Of a stretch of DNA of 48,319 nucleotides, positions 1 through 9,180 are shown in pieces; within the stretch, counting starts at the first letter, position 1; each line of letters starts with the position of its first letter. Where the stretch lies: positions 1 to 48,319 of the forward strand of contig JAHHHF010000004.1 in assembly GCA_019359495.1 (NCBI GenBank). Direction: 5' to 3'. The notes beneath the pieces are model-generated. The model saw only the letters and a list, made by a program, of their open reading frames with translations. It was not told the origin of the DNA and made no database searches. A program made the translations under genes and the position numbers. This DNA is from Goleter apudmare HA4340-LM2. Its GTDB lineage: Bacteria > Cyanobacteriota > Cyanobacteriia > Cyanobacteriales > Nostocaceae.

Positions 1-72
1 TTAGGCTTTAGGGGTTTAACTCAGTCTGACTCAGTTTGTAAAATAACTGGGGTAATTTCTGATGACTAGTTT

Positions 73-111
73 GTTGGTTCGCGAGTCATACTCGCGAACC
101 AACTTCTTTTT
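73..111 (+). terminator. Strong hairpin followed by T-rich tract
   Basis: A perfect 13-bp stem (GTTGGTTCGCGAG at 73-85, its complement at 91-103) closes a 5-base loop and is followed by TTCTTTTT. On the plus strand this has the shape of an intrinsic terminator for a gene left of the window. It also lies downstream of msrA, which is read the other way, so it could serve both. Confidence 0.6.
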
Positions 112-196
112 GTCCAAAGTCCAATACTTACTGGGCATTAACTCATACAGCAAAAGAAGCTGATTTTCACTGTCGAGATAGTTTTACTGTGAACTG

Positions 197-850
197 TTAA
201 CTGATAACTCCTACAGGACAAGCAACATTGGTTCCACCCAAACCACAATACCCATTGGGGTTTTTGGCTAGATATTGCTGATGGTAGCTTTCAGCATAGT
301 AGAACTCAGGTGCATCCAGGATTTCTGTAGTAATCTGGCCGTAACCTGCGTTATTGAGAGATTGTTGATAAGCATCTCGTGATGCTTCTGCTAGCTGTCT
401 TTGACTTTGGGAATAAACGTAAATTCCCGAACGGTATTGAGTCCCCACATCATTACCTTGGCGCATCCCTTGAGTGGGGTTGTGGCTTTCCCAAAAGGTT
501 TTCAGCAGTTGAGCATAACTAATCACTTGCGGATCAAACACCACTAATACCACTTCGTTGTGACCAGTTTTGCCAGTACATACCTCTTCGTAGGTGGGGT
601 TAGGAGTGGAACCAGCTGCATAACCCACTGCGGTGGTGTAAACGCCTTCAAGTTGCCAGAATTTGCGTTCTGCACCCCAAAAACAGCCCAAACCAAAAAT
701 TGCTGTTTCTAATCCATCGGGAAACGGAGGTTTCAAGGGATTACCGTTGACATGGTGACTAGCAGGTACGCGCATAGACTCTACCCTTCCTGGTAAAGCT
801 TCCGCAGGAGTAGGGATAACTGTCTTTTTACCAAAACCGAATAGTGCCAT
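197..850 (-). CDS. msrA: Peptide-methionine (S)-S-oxide reductase MsrA
   Basis: Reduces the S-epimer of methionine sulfoxide in proteins and free methionine; a cytosolic oxidative-stress repair enzyme. The catalytic GCFWG motif is at residues 55-59 with Cys56 as nucleophile, followed by the family motifs GYAGG-like 'GYAAG', 'HNEVV' and 'GTQYRSGIY'. The 217-residue length fits MsrA forms with an N-terminal extension of about 40 residues. That extension has no clear signal peptide. The gene ends about 95 bases from a strong hairpin. An unrelated msrB lies about 32 kb away at 32717, so the two repair enzymes are not an operon here. The assignment is firm from the motifs; the exact substrate range is inferred from the family. 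Confidence 0.95.
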   Translation of the reverse strand: MALFGFGKKTVIPTPAEALPGRVESMRVPASHHVNGNPLKPPFPDGLETAIFGLGCFWGAERKFWQLEGVYTTAVGYAAGSTPNPTYEEVCTGKTGHNEVVLVVFDPQVISYAQLLKTFWESHNPTQGMRQGNDVGTQYRSGIYVYSQSQRQLAEASRDAYQQSLNNAGYGQITTEILDAPEFYYAESYHQQYLAKNPNGYCGLGGTNVACPVGVIS

Positions 851-972
851 TGATTTTGACTTTGATTACTTTACCTTACTTAATATTTTAACGACTTTGG
901 CGATCGCTACGGTAAACTCAATTTTTACAACGCAACTAACTTTCAAAACATCAGAAGATTTATCTCCAGGTT

Positions 973-1200
973 TTGATTGTAAAACTAAAAATATGCAAAC
1001 AAATCAGAATGCTTGGAGTACTTGGCAAGAATTCAGAGATGGATGACCCCTGGCAGAAATCAGAAGATGGAATGCAACTAGCTAGCGAGATTCCAGATGC
1101 CATTTTCCAACCTATTCAGGATGCCTCCCATTGGGTGCAGCAAGATGCCCCTGAGGAGTTTGCAACTGCTTTGCTGGAGTTTTTTATGGCATCTTCATGA
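973..1200 (+). pseudogene. Remnant: C-terminal tail of an alpha/beta hydrolase
   Basis: The open frame encodes 75 residues. From about residue 24 on it reads like the last part of a haloalkane-dehalogenase-type alpha/beta hydrolase: 'DDPWQ', then 'LASEIPDA', then 'DASHWVQQDAPEEF' holding the catalytic-His region, and a closing 'ALLEFF'. The nucleophile elbow and cap that should precede it are missing, and the first 20 or so residues look unrelated. It is therefore most likely a 5'-truncated gene rather than a functional small protein. Its stop codon abuts the stop of the convergent membrane gene at 1201. A recently started short gene remains possible but less likely. Confidence 0.6.
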
Positions 1201-1536
1201 TCAAGTATTTTTGGAGAGACTAAGTGTGTAGGAGTAATGTCTTTGCCATAGGATTGCTGCTAAATTAGCTAGCCCACAAGTAATTGCTAGCGATAGCAGA
1301 ATATAAGTAGGAGCCATGACTACGCCAATCATGAACCAAGTGTATACGTGCATTACCATCACTAGAGCCAAAAGACTAGCAATTCCAGCAGCTTGCCAAA
1401 CTTGAGACGATGGGCGATGTAGTGCGGTCAAAATCATTGTTAACAATGTGGCAAGTAAGTTTGCTGGTACGAGGAATGCACAAATACCCACGCAGTTGGC
1501 GCGAGAGAACTCAGCTAAGGTGTTGAAATCAAGCAT
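1201..1536 (-). CDS. Small hypothetical membrane protein
   Basis: About 111 residues with three to four hydrophobic segments, roughly residues 17-40, 48-68, 70-85 and 85-100, separated by short polar turns. I do not recognise the family. The frame opens at a TTG at 1539, but ATG at 1536 is the more likely start because the next codon is ATG. No strong ribosome-binding site is visible. The stop codon lies immediately beside the stop of the hydrolase remnant on the other strand. It is probably an integral inner-membrane or thylakoid protein, and nothing in the neighbours suggests its function. Confidence 0.6.
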   Translation of the reverse strand: MLDFNTLAEFSRANCVGICAFLVPANLLATLLTMILTALHRPSSQVWQAAGIASLLALVMVMHVYTWFMIGVVMAPTYILLSLAITCGLANLAAILWQRHYSYTLSLSKNT

Positions 1537-1689
1537 CAATGTGTTGGGATAGTGTTCGCATATTATATCAAATTTAATATTATTTAAAATAACAGCATTA
1601 ACCTTAGCAGATTAGTGAGTACAATAAATTAAATATGTAACATAAGTTAAAGTGAATCATGAAACTTTAAAGTTATTAGTTTTACGAAA

Positions 1690-1704
1690 GTGGGCAATGC
1701 CCAC
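1690..1704. repeat. Short palindromic intergenic repeat (GTGGGCA/TGCCCAC)
   Basis: GTGGGCA at 1690-1696, one spacer base, then TGCCCAC. It sits 10 bases after the stop of the fasciclin gene. The same type of GC-core palindrome (GCGGGCA/TGCCCGC) recurs at 24198-24214. Such units are common dispersed repeats in Nostoc genomes, and this one may act as a weak 3' end for the fasciclin transcript. Confidence 0.5.
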
Positions 1705-1714
1705 CCTAGCTGAA

Positions 1715-2116
1715 TTAACCCATCAAAATTACTGTGTCAATCACATGAATCACGCCATTATCAGCTGCAATATCAGCTGCTAAAACTGTGGCATTCTTGA
1801 CTTCAAAACCATCAGAGCAGTCAATTTTGATTGGTGAACCTTCAACAGAGATTACAGTACCAAGTGCAGCTAAATCTGCTTGTAACAGTCTTCCTGGCAC
1901 TACATGATATTTTAAGATTCTCGCTAACTGTGGAATATTCTGCACCAGAGTTGTAATAGTTCCTGGCGGTAACTTAGCAAAAGCCTCATCATTGGGAGCA
2001 AAGACAGTGAACGGCCCTGGACTTTTTAATGTCTCTACTAAACCAGCAGCTTGCACGGCTGTAACTAGAGTCTGGAAAGAGTCAGCAGCAACTGCAATAT
2101 CAACAATATCAGCCAT
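1715..2116 (-). CDS. Fasciclin (FAS1) domain protein
   Basis: A single FAS1 domain fills the 133-residue protein. The H1 motif '[13 protein letters not shown]' lies at about residues 35-47, followed by '[10 protein letters not shown]' and the H2-type ending '[12 protein letters not shown]'. FAS1 domains mediate adhesion, but cyanobacterial single-domain forms without signal peptides are common and their role is unclear. No signal peptide is visible here. The frame opens at GTG 2125; I prefer ATG at 2116, which has an AGG about 9 bases upstream. The gene is divergent from the reductase at 2235, with a roughly 110-base A/T-rich gap that must hold both promoters. Confidence 0.85.
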   Translation of the reverse strand: MADIVDIAVAADSFQTLVTAVQAAGLVETLKSPGPFTVFAPNDEAFAKLPPGTITTLVQNIPQLARILKYHVVPGRLLQADLAALGTVISVEGSPIKIDCSDGFEVKNATVLAADIAADNGVIHVIDTVILMG

Positions 2117-2234
2117 GTATTTCACCTAACCTCTGTCAAAGATTTTAAAGGATAGTAAAGCAGTTTTAACTTTTATTAAACAAAATAAAATTGAATAGTC
2201 TTATGATCATCATAGAAATTTCCCTGTAGATAAA

Positions 2235-3167
2235 ATGTCTCAGCGTAGGTACGCAATTATCGGAACTGGTGCATTAGGTGGATTTTATGGTGCCAAGCTG
2301 CAAACAGCTGGTTTGGATGTCCACTTTTTGCTCCACAGCGATTACGAACATGTCAACAAATATGGTTTAATCATCGAATCAAAAGATGGTGACTTCAATC
2401 TTCCTCAAGTCAATGCTTACTGCGATGTCGCCCAGATGCCACCATGTGATGTGGTAGTAGTGGCATTGAAAACAACGCAAAACCATCTACTACCGCAGAT
2501 GTTACCACTAGTTGTCAAGGATGATGGGGTAGTATTGGTATTGCAGAATGGACTCAGCGTAGAAGAGGAAGTTGCTCAAATTGTTGATAACGCCAGCATT
2601 ATTGGTGGTTTGTGCTTTCTGTGTGCCAATAAACTAGGGCCAGGTCACATCCGCCACATAGAATATGGAAAAATTATCTTAGGTGAATATATCCCTGATT
2701 ATCATCCTGCGGGGATCACAAACAGAATGCGGGAAATTGCCAATGACTTTGAAAGCGCTGGTATCAGCATAGAATTAACTGATGACTTACTGCTAGGACG
2801 ATGGAAAAAACTGGTATGGAATATTCCCTACAACGGGTTGTCTGTGATTCTCAACGCTCAAACAGATGAATTAACGACAAATTTGCATACTCGAACGTTA
2901 ATTGAGCAGTTGATGTATGAAGTAGCGATGGTGGCTAAAAGTACTGGACGCATGATCCCGGATAACTTTATGCACGCAATGCTCGATTACACCGTTAAAA
3001 TGACGCCTTACCGCACTAGCATGAAAATTGATTATGATGCACACCGTCCCTTGGAGGTAGAAGCAATTTTTGGCAAACCATTACGAAAAGCACAAGCCGC
3101 AGGTGTGAATTTACCGCAAATCAGTTGTTTGTATCAGCAGTTGAAGTTTTTGGACAGTAGAAGGTGA
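2235..3167 (+). CDS. Putative 2-dehydropantoate 2-reductase
   Basis: Ketopantoate reductase family enzymes reduce 2-dehydropantoate to pantoate with NADPH in the coenzyme A pathway. An N-terminal Rossmann fold is marked by GTGALGG at residues 10-16, then 'VVALKTTQN' and 'VLQNGL'. The C-terminal ApbA/PanE_C half contains 'GRWKKLVWNIPYNGL' with the conserved lysine and asparagine. The length of 310 residues is normal. Many cyanobacterial paralogues in this family are not proven PanE, so I give no gene symbol. The fold is clear; the substrate is inferred. Confidence 0.85.
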   Translation: MSQRRYAIIGTGALGGFYGAKLQTAGLDVHFLLHSDYEHVNKYGLIIESKDGDFNLPQVNAYCDVAQMPPCDVVVVALKTTQNHLLPQMLPLVVKDDGVVLVLQNGLSVEEEVAQIVDNASIIGGLCFLCANKLGPGHIRHIEYGKIILGEYIPDYHPAGITNRMREIANDFESAGISIELTDDLLLGRWKKLVWNIPYNGLSVILNAQTDELTTNLHTRTLIEQLMYEVAMVAKSTGRMIPDNFMHAMLDYTVKMTPYRTSMKIDYDAHRPLEVEAIFGKPLRKAQAAGVNLPQISCLYQQLKFLDSRR

Positions 3168-3186
3168 GGAGGGAGTCATAGTTGCA

Positions 3187-3414
3187 CTAGCGCCAAGACT
3201 CAAACATGACGGCTGTTGTGATTAGACACAACAGAATAATTCCTAGAGGAGCAAACAAATTTTGCAGTAGGTACAACAGTATGGGGATAATGTGTAATAT
3301 GCCCAAACCACTGGATAGAGCATAAGCGATCGCAAAACCAAAAAGTACCCACAAGAAATATTTTAGGGACTTAGTAGCCAATCGGAACAAGGGACTGTAC
3401 TGTTGGGTATTCAT
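3187..3414 (-). CDS. Small hypothetical membrane protein
   Basis: 75 residues with two strongly hydrophobic segments, about residues 18-37 and 42-70. It has a polar N-terminus with a basic 'RLATKSLKY' stretch, consistent with an N-in topology. No family is recognised. It follows the zinc-ribbon-like membrane gene at 3438 on the same strand after 23 bases, so the two probably form a transcription unit. The start is ATG with GGA a few bases upstream. Confidence 0.55.
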   Translation of the reverse strand: MNTQQYSPLFRLATKSLKYFLWVLFGFAIAYALSSGLGILHIIPILLYLLQNLFAPLGIILLCLITTAVMFESWR

Positions 3415-3437
3415 AGTTTTCCATGTCCTTAAGTAGA

Positions 3438-3707
3438 TCAGTGTAGATCAAGTTCACTGGGTGAATTATGTGCAGACTGCTGTTGTTGATATTCCCTATC
3501 CTGTTTCTCAGCATCGACTAACACTAGGAATGAGATAAATAAAGCTAAAATCAACAGCAAGAATGAGAATAAACCAGAACGATTTTGATCAATGTCTCGC
3601 TCAACACCACATTTCAGGCAGACATATCTATTGGAATTTCTTGTATCTTGAGTAAAGGGGCAATGACTGAGATTGCAATCATGATGACAGTCTTTTTTCA
3701 ACATCAT
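3438..3707 (-). CDS. Hypothetical protein: Cys/His-rich N-terminus and one membrane helix
   Basis: 89 residues. The first 40 contain CHHDC, 'HCPF' and a CLKCG pair, which together look like a small zinc-binding ribbon. Residues about 47-66 form one membrane helix, followed by a charged, Gln-rich tail. The start is well supported: AGGAGGTTAA precedes two adjacent ATG codons (3707 and 3704), and the second has the better spacing. It is first in a likely two-gene unit with the membrane gene at 3187. Function unknown. Confidence 0.6.
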   Translation of the reverse strand: MMLKKDCHHDCNLSHCPFTQDTRNSNRYVCLKCGVERDIDQNRSGLFSFLLLILALFISFLVLVDAEKQDREYQQQQSAHNSPSELDLH

Positions 3708-3951
3708 TTAACCTCCTGTCAAAATATTTCGTGTTAGTAATTAGTAGTCAGCTAGCAGTACTAGCATTGATCACATTTTCTTTCCACTTAACTTAGCTGT
3801 TCTTAATTACAAGAGTATTACACTTACAAATAAATTACAGTAGGATTAATGAATATCCTACTCAGTAGGAAAAAGTAGTTTGTAGTATGACGAGGAAGAA
3901 GTAGTAAAAATATCGCTATAATTGATCACAAAAGATACAAGCAGCTAACAG

Positions 3952-6273
3952 ATGGGTGCAGAAGAAGCCTTAGAGTTTGTAGATAACTTGGTTTTTCTGA
4001 AGACAGGAGAACACCTAGATAAAGCTCAAAGCATGATCTTGCGTGACTTGTGGGAGGATGAGAGGCGGACTTACCACGATATAGCTGATCACCGCAGTTA
4101 TACAGAAGCACATTTAAAATCAGTGGGTGCTAAATTGTGGAAGCTGCTAACGCAAGTTTTAGGACAAAGAGTCTCTAAATCAACCTTGCAAACGGTGGTT
4201 GAGGGATTTAAAAACACCGAGCCGCACAATCTAGCCATCAATAACGCCTACCTACCAGATTTAGATACTAACTTCGTCGGGCGCGATCATGAAATAGCTG
4301 AGATGCAAACCCTTGTGAGCCAGGGTGCTAGAGTCATCCTCATCCAAGGTGAAGGCGGTGTGGGTAAAACTACCTTAGCCCGTAAGTATTTTAAAACTCA
4401 GGGTTTTTACTTCCTCAATTTGTGGATGGCGCAAGATAGCCAAAATATAGTTCCTGTAGAAAGCGTAGTTGAGGAATGGCTGCGGGGAGACTTTCACGAA
4501 GAACCAGGAAGAGAATTTGGCATCAATTTAGACCGACTGCGGCGTAAGTTGCTGGACGGAACCAGAAAAATTGGTGTATTAATCGACAACCTAGAATCTG
4601 CACTCGATAAAAATGGTCAAATCATTACATATCGTCGTCCCTATGTAGAGTTATTACGACTCCTCGCTGATCCAACAATTCAATCAGTCACGCTGATTAC
4701 TAGTAGGGAACCTTTGTGTGAGGCTAGTGTTGATGTCAGTTTGTATTCTCTTAAGGGTTTACATGAGTCTGCTTGGAGACAATTTTTTACCAGCTGTCAG
4801 ATTAATTTTCATACCAATGCACTGAGTGAAATTTACAAGGCCTTTGGCGGTAATGCTAAGGCTATGAAAATTATTAGTGGTGCAATTAAAAAAGACTTTG
4901 AAGGTAATGCGGATGTCTATTGGCGAGAAAATAGAGATGATTTATTAATTGAGAGAGAGTTAAGTAATTTAGTTACTAGTCAGTTTGACCGTCTAGAAAA
5001 ATTGGATAATGATGCATATCGACTTTTATGTCGTTTAGGATGCTATCGTTATCAAGAAATGACTCACGTCAGTATCCAAGGACTGCAATGTTTGCTTTGG
5101 GATGTACCAGAAACACAAGCTCGACGAGTGATTAAATCACTGATTGATCGTTCTTTAGTAGAGCATCGTAAAGGTAAATATTGGTTACATCCAGTGATTT
5201 GTACAGAAGCGATCGCCCGTTTAGGACAAAATGGTGAATGGCAAATCGCCAACCACAAAGCCGCAGATTTTTGGACAGTAAGCGTGACTCAAATCGAAGA
5301 ACCTCAAGATGCGTTAATGGCTTTAGAAGCTTACTATCACTACATAGAAATTGGTGACTTTGAGCAAGCGGCTAACGTCATTATTCGTGATAGAAATAAC
5401 AAATGGGATAAAAGTTTAGCATTGGGTGTACTGTTCAGCAGATTTGGTTTATTAGAAAAGCTAATTTCTGTAATCACACCGTTAATTAAAAACCTCAATT
5501 CTGACTATCACCTAAGCATACTTTATAATATCTTAGGACGGGCTTATCATCAAATAGGTAATGTTAAATTAGCTATACAATGTCACCACAATTCTCACGA
5601 AATCGCAGAAAAATACGATGTTCCACAAGAAAAAATATCTAGTAAATTTAATTTAGGTCTTTGTTACATAGATTTGTGGGAAATTGAATCAGCTAACCAG
5701 ATTTTTCAAGCTGTTAAACAGTTAGCCGCAAAAGATAATAATTATTTTCAGTATGTGGTTTACTGTCAGTGCTGTTTGGCTTATTTGGATTCTGATTTTG
5801 GATTTCGAGAAAGTGCTTTAATGAGGTTGCAAGAAGTTGCAGCAGGAATGTCAAATGAGAAACTAACTGCTTGGGGAATAGGAACTAGTTTACTATATAG
5901 CAGCTTAACTTATAAAAATTTAGACTGTATAGATAATGCTTTGGAAATTTGCCACCAAGCCATAGCCCATTGTAAACGCAATCAATTTACATCTCTAGAA
6001 GCTAGAGCGATATCTTGTCTAGCTTCGCTGTATCGTGAACAAGGAGAATTAGCAATGGCGATAGATAAGCATTTAGAAGCTATTATAAATATGACTAAGC
6101 TTTCTGATAAATGCAACTTAGCAAAAGCATATTATAATTTGGGATTGACTTATCAAATCATGGGTGAATTAAACATGAGTCGAGAAAATTTTAACCAGGC
6201 GATCGCCCTCTTTAAAGAAATGCCAGCACCCAGACAAGTTGAGAAAGTAGAAATAGCAATGCGGAGTTTTTAA
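3952..6273 (+). CDS. STAND ATPase: vMAP-type HTH, NB-ARC, TPR
   Basis: A 773-residue signal-transduction ATPase. Residues 1-90 resemble the helical domain found at the start of cyanobacterial NB-ARC/WD40 proteins (vWA-MoxR-associated type). The NTPase has Walker A GEGGVGKT at 133-140, Walker B-like VLIDN at 209-213 and sensor 'TSREP' at 250-254. A winged-helix region with 'YRLLCRLGCYRY' and 'KGKYWLHPVI' follows, and from about residue 500 there are TPR-like helical repeats up to the end. Proteins of this layout are molecular switches that oligomerise when the repeats bind a ligand. Its 3' end faces a NarL-type response regulator at 6347, a pairing that suggests a shared signalling task. No enzymatic effector domain is visible, so output is probably DNA or protein binding. 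Confidence 0.85.
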   Translation: MGAEEALEFVDNLVFLKTGEHLDKAQSMILRDLWEDERRTYHDIADHRSYTEAHLKSVGAKLWKLLTQVLGQRVSKSTLQTVVEGFKNTEPHNLAINNAYLPDLDTNFVGRDHEIAEMQTLVSQGARVILIQGEGGVGKTTLARKYFKTQGFYFLNLWMAQDSQNIVPVESVVEEWLRGDFHEEPGREFGINLDRLRRKLLDGTRKIGVLIDNLESALDKNGQIITYRRPYVELLRLLADPTIQSVTLITSREPLCEASVDVSLYSLKGLHESAWRQFFTSCQINFHTNALSEIYKAFGGNAKAMKIISGAIKKDFEGNADVYWRENRDDLLIERELSNLVTSQFDRLEKLDNDAYRLLCRLGCYRYQEMTHVSIQGLQCLLWDVPETQARRVIKSLIDRSLVEHRKGKYWLHPVICTEAIARLGQNGEWQIANHKAADFWTVSVTQIEEPQDALMALEAYYHYIEIGDFEQAANVIIRDRNNKWDKSLALGVLFSRFGLLEKLISVITPLIKNLNSDYHLSILYNILGRAYHQIGNVKLAIQCHHNSHEIAEKYDVPQEKISSKFNLGLCYIDLWEIESANQIFQAVKQLAAKDNNYFQYVVYCQCCLAYLDSDFGFRESALMRLQEVAAGMSNEKLTAWGIGTSLLYSSLTYKNLDCIDNALEICHQAIAHCKRNQFTSLEARAISCLASLYREQGELAMAIDKHLEAIINMTKLSDKCNLAKAYYNLGLTYQIMGELNMSRENFNQAIALFKEMPAPRQVEKVEIAMRSF

Positions 6274-6346
6274 AACATAAAAAATGTGGTATTATGAATA
6301 ATATTTGACACAAAACAGTTTGAGGAAAACCCTAAATTATTCAGAA

Positions 6347-7036
6347 TTAATCAATTAATCCTGCTTCTCTCGCTCGGATTTTAGTCATCATTCTGATGTT
6401 TTTACCTTGATTTTTTAGTTCCTCACAATCAATACCTAAAGTCGCTTGTAGCTTATCCCAGTAGTGACGCACCATACGTTCAGATACACAAATATTTGCA
6501 GCGATCGCTTTATCTTGTAATCCTTCATTAAAGGCAAGGCTGAGTAGTTTTAACACTTCTGGTTTAATATTGAACTCCGCATTAATATCGGGAATTTCTT
6601 TGATATGAATAAATCCATTTAAAGCACCATCCACTCTAGACAGCATTTCTTGGCTGGCCAGATTTTTGTCAGCAATTGCAAAGCCTCCTTGATGCTTGGC
6701 AATTATAGGTTTGATTTGTCCTAGTCTTTTAATAGCGGCAGTGTATACTAATATATTAAAGCTAGGAAAGTTTTGCAAAAATCTCTGTAAGAGTGCTAAA
6801 CCTGTAAGTGTTTGTGCTTTCAAACCAGGATTTTCTGACAGTAAAATATCCATAATTATCAAATCAGGCTGCAAATTTGAAATTTGGTAAAAAGCTTCAC
6901 TAGCTGTTTTAGTACTAGTGAGTTTTGCATTTGGATAACGTTCTTTTAGCAATTTCTCGGTACCCGTAATACAAATATCGTAATTATCAACTAGGAGAAT
7001 TTGCAATGATGTTTCTTTCGGTAAGCATTGGTTCAT
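6347..7036 (-). CDS. NarL/FixJ-type response regulator
   Basis: A 229-residue regulator with a receiver domain (about 12-135) and a LuxR-type HTH (about 160-225). The phosphoacceptor is probably Asp63 in 'LIIMDILL', and the acidic pocket has Asp17 followed by Asn18 instead of the usual Asp-Asp pair. The conserved receiver Thr/Lys positions are only loosely kept ('VYTAA', 'ADKN'). The HTH reads 'DKAIAANICVSERMVRHYWDKLQ', matching LuxR-type recognition helices. No histidine kinase is nearby; the facing neighbour is the STAND ATPase at 3952, about 73 bases away tail to tail. This looks like a DNA-binding regulator, possibly with altered phosphorylation chemistry. Confidence 0.8.
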   Translation of the reverse strand: MNQCLPKETSLQILLVDNYDICITGTEKLLKERYPNAKLTSTKTASEAFYQISNLQPDLIIMDILLSENPGLKAQTLTGLALLQRFLQNFPSFNILVYTAAIKRLGQIKPIIAKHQGGFAIADKNLASQEMLSRVDGALNGFIHIKEIPDINAEFNIKPEVLKLLSLAFNEGLQDKAIAANICVSERMVRHYWDKLQATLGIDCEELKNQGKNIRMMTKIRAREAGLID

Positions 7037-7097
7037 AGGAATTAACTCAACTTACAAGATTTTTGTGGCTATTAACTCTTGTCGAATATCTAAAGTT

Positions 7098-7976
7098 TCA
7101 AATTGTGATTTCTTCCTTTTCAGTTAAACACATGGCAATACCCTTTTCATAGTAAGCAGCTTCGTTAATAAATACCGGGTATACAGTTGATGTCCCTGTA
7201 TAGGCGATCGCCTGATTATTCAAAGTGAGAAAAATCGGCTCACCAGGATGTAATGGTTCATAATCTCTAAACTGGAGTTGGGGGTGAATCATCGCTTGAA
7301 TTTCTCCATTTTGATTTCTGGGATAATCAACAAATTCCAGATATTTATATATAGTTAAAGAGTTATTTATTTGGGGAATTATACCTTGATTGCATCTTTC
7401 CAGATAATCCAATATTGTTACTATAAGTTGCTCTGTTTTTTGAAACCATTCTGCACTTAATACACCTTGAGCCACAGGGCCGACTTCAATCACAAAGCCT
7501 AATTCACACACAGAAGAGAGAAAATTACGCGCCTGTTCTGGACGAGAGTAACAAACTTTGACTTCAGGATTAATCGAACTGAGATAAGCAGCCAATTGCA
7601 AAATAAAAGGATGGCGACTACCTGGAATAATCGTTAGTCCCATATTTGCCGTTGTACTGTGCAAATCCACAATTAAATCTACTGGATATTTACCGTCTTT
7701 TCCCAGAGTATTTTGAATATTTTTAGCTTGCTCGTCTTCATGACTAGAGAGGGTTAAATCAGATAAGTCATCACTACTAAAACAGCGATTTAAATCCTTG
7801 TCAATGTAGCGCTTATTTGCGGCAAAAGCTTGGGGATTACTCAATAAAGTAACAGTTTTAACACTGGATCTTTGAATCAAATTTGGGTACTGTTCAAACT
7901 TTTTAACTAGATATGCTCCAGTAAATTCATTCCCGTGAGTACCACCAACAATTGCTATTTTATTAATTTGCTTCAT
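7098..7976 (-). CDS. Aspartoacylase (AspA/AstE family)
   Basis: A zinc-dependent deacylase of the succinylglutamate desuccinylase/aspartoacylase family, which releases aspartate from N-acetylaspartate. The zinc ligands are visible as GGTHGNE (His14, Glu17) and '[10 protein letters not shown]' (His106). The substrate-binding 'DLNRCF' is at 61-66, and 'EVGPVAQG' carries the catalytic-Glu region. The length of 292 residues is close to the bacterial family norm. The gene is divergent from the LysR-type regulator at 8141, an arrangement in which the LysR protein often controls the divergent gene. The substrate is inferred from the family, since bacterial members can act on other N-acyl amino acids. 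Confidence 0.88.
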   Translation of the reverse strand: MKQINKIAIVGGTHGNEFTGAYLVKKFEQYPNLIQRSSVKTVTLLSNPQAFAANKRYIDKDLNRCFSSDDLSDLTLSSHEDEQAKNIQNTLGKDGKYPVDLIVDLHSTTANMGLTIIPGSRHPFILQLAAYLSSINPEVKVCYSRPEQARNFLSSVCELGFVIEVGPVAQGVLSAEWFQKTEQLIVTILDYLERCNQGIIPQINNSLTIYKYLEFVDYPRNQNGEIQAMIHPQLQFRDYEPLHPGEPIFLTLNNQAIAYTGTSTVYPVFINEAAYYEKGIAMCLTEKEEITI

Positions 7977-8140
7977 ATAGCCTTTTCACTTGCATAGACT
8001 AGCTTATTTATCACAGATACTTTCTCTGAACTGCTAACGTTGACTTCTGCTCTTGCAATTAGAGTAATTGAGAGTGATACTATTTGTCTAATATCTAATT
8101 GCTGACAAAACTATATGCAAAACATATAAAAGCTCAATAC

Positions 8141-9076
8141 ATGATTGAACTCAGACATCTGCGCTACTTTATTGCTGTAGCGGAAGAGTTGAATTTTAGC
8201 CGCGCAGCTGAACGCTTACACATGGCACAGCCGCCACTAAGCCAACAAATCCAAGACTTAGAAACTCAAGTAGGATTGCAACTATTAGAACGGAAAAAGC
8301 GCCCCTTGCAGTTGACTCCAGCCGGGGAAGTGTTTTTAGAAGAAGTGCGTTTAGTTTTGGCTCAAGTTGAACGCGCAATCATGACTGCACACCGCGCCAG
8401 TCGTGGCGAGATTGGACGTTTGGTAATAGGAGCTAACAGTGCTATTACAAACAGCATTTTACCTGATATTCTGCGGACTTTTCGCTCCCGCTTTGCTGAT
8501 GTAGATTTAGTGTTGCGGGAATTGACTTCCAAAGAACAAGCCCAAGCATTGTGCGTAGATGCAAAGCGGCTTATCGATAGACATCGCCAAATTGATGTTG
8601 GTTTTGATCGCTTACCTATAAGTAATCAATACGACAGTACTTTAAACTATCTGCCAATTTTACAAGAGCCTCTGATTATTGCTTTACCGGAAAATCATCC
8701 TTTAGCCAGTCACAGGGAAATTCCTCTAACAGCACTTGCTAACGAGCCTTTTGTCTTACCAGCACCTGAACTTGTACCCTCGTATAGTCAGATTATCAAC
8801 CTCTGTCAACAAGCAGGATTTTTCCCCAAGGTAGTACAGGAGGCTACTTGGATGATCACCGTACTCAGCTTAGTTGCCGGTGGCGTAGGAGTTGCATTAG
8901 TGGGTGCTAACGCTCAAGCCCTCCAGCGTCAAGGAGTCGTTTACAGAGCAATACAAGGAGAAAATTTAACACTACAGCTAGCTGTTATCTGGCGGCGTGA
9001 TGATGCATCTGTGATCTTGCGAGAGTTTTTAGAGGTGACAAAAGATGTTGCACAGGCTCGAATGAACCAACTGTAA
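8141..9076 (+). CDS. LysR-family transcriptional regulator
   Basis: The typical LysR layout: an N-terminal winged HTH ('MIELRHLRYFIAVAEELNF', 'AQPPLSQQIQDLE') and a C-terminal effector-binding domain ('LVIGANSAI', 'LPILQEPLIIALPENHPLA', 'VAGGVGVALVG'). The frame opens upstream at 8099, but ATG at 8141 gives the canonical family start, so the protein has 311 residues. The sequence is closest in style to the CatR/BenM/CbbR branch. It is divergent from aspartoacylase with about 165 bases between them, and probably autoregulates and may control that gene. The 3' end lies before a hairpin at 9121. Confidence 0.9.
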   Translation: MIELRHLRYFIAVAEELNFSRAAERLHMAQPPLSQQIQDLETQVGLQLLERKKRPLQLTPAGEVFLEEVRLVLAQVERAIMTAHRASRGEIGRLVIGANSAITNSILPDILRTFRSRFADVDLVLRELTSKEQAQALCVDAKRLIDRHRQIDVGFDRLPISNQYDSTLNYLPILQEPLIIALPENHPLASHREIPLTALANEPFVLPAPELVPSYSQIINLCQQAGFFPKVVQEATWMITVLSLVAGGVGVALVGANAQALQRQGVVYRAIQGENLTLQLAVIWRRDDASVILREFLEVTKDVAQARMNQL

Positions 9077-9120
9077 TGATGTAGTTATCATATTTGATTT
9101 ATGGAATTAGTGGGTTTCAG

Positions 9121-9149
9121 ATCCTCAACTTCTTCAAGAAGTCGAGGAT
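9121..9149. terminator. Hairpin between convergent genes
   Basis: ATCCTCAACTTCTT (9121-9134) and AAGAAGTCGAGGAT (9136-9149) are complementary with one G-U pair. The hairpin lies between the LysR gene and the convergent membrane gene, where a bidirectional terminator is expected. Its stem sequence is related to hairpins at 17922 and 23475. Confidence 0.55.
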
Positions 9150-9180
9150 ATTATTGATCACAAATGATTGAGACTTAACA

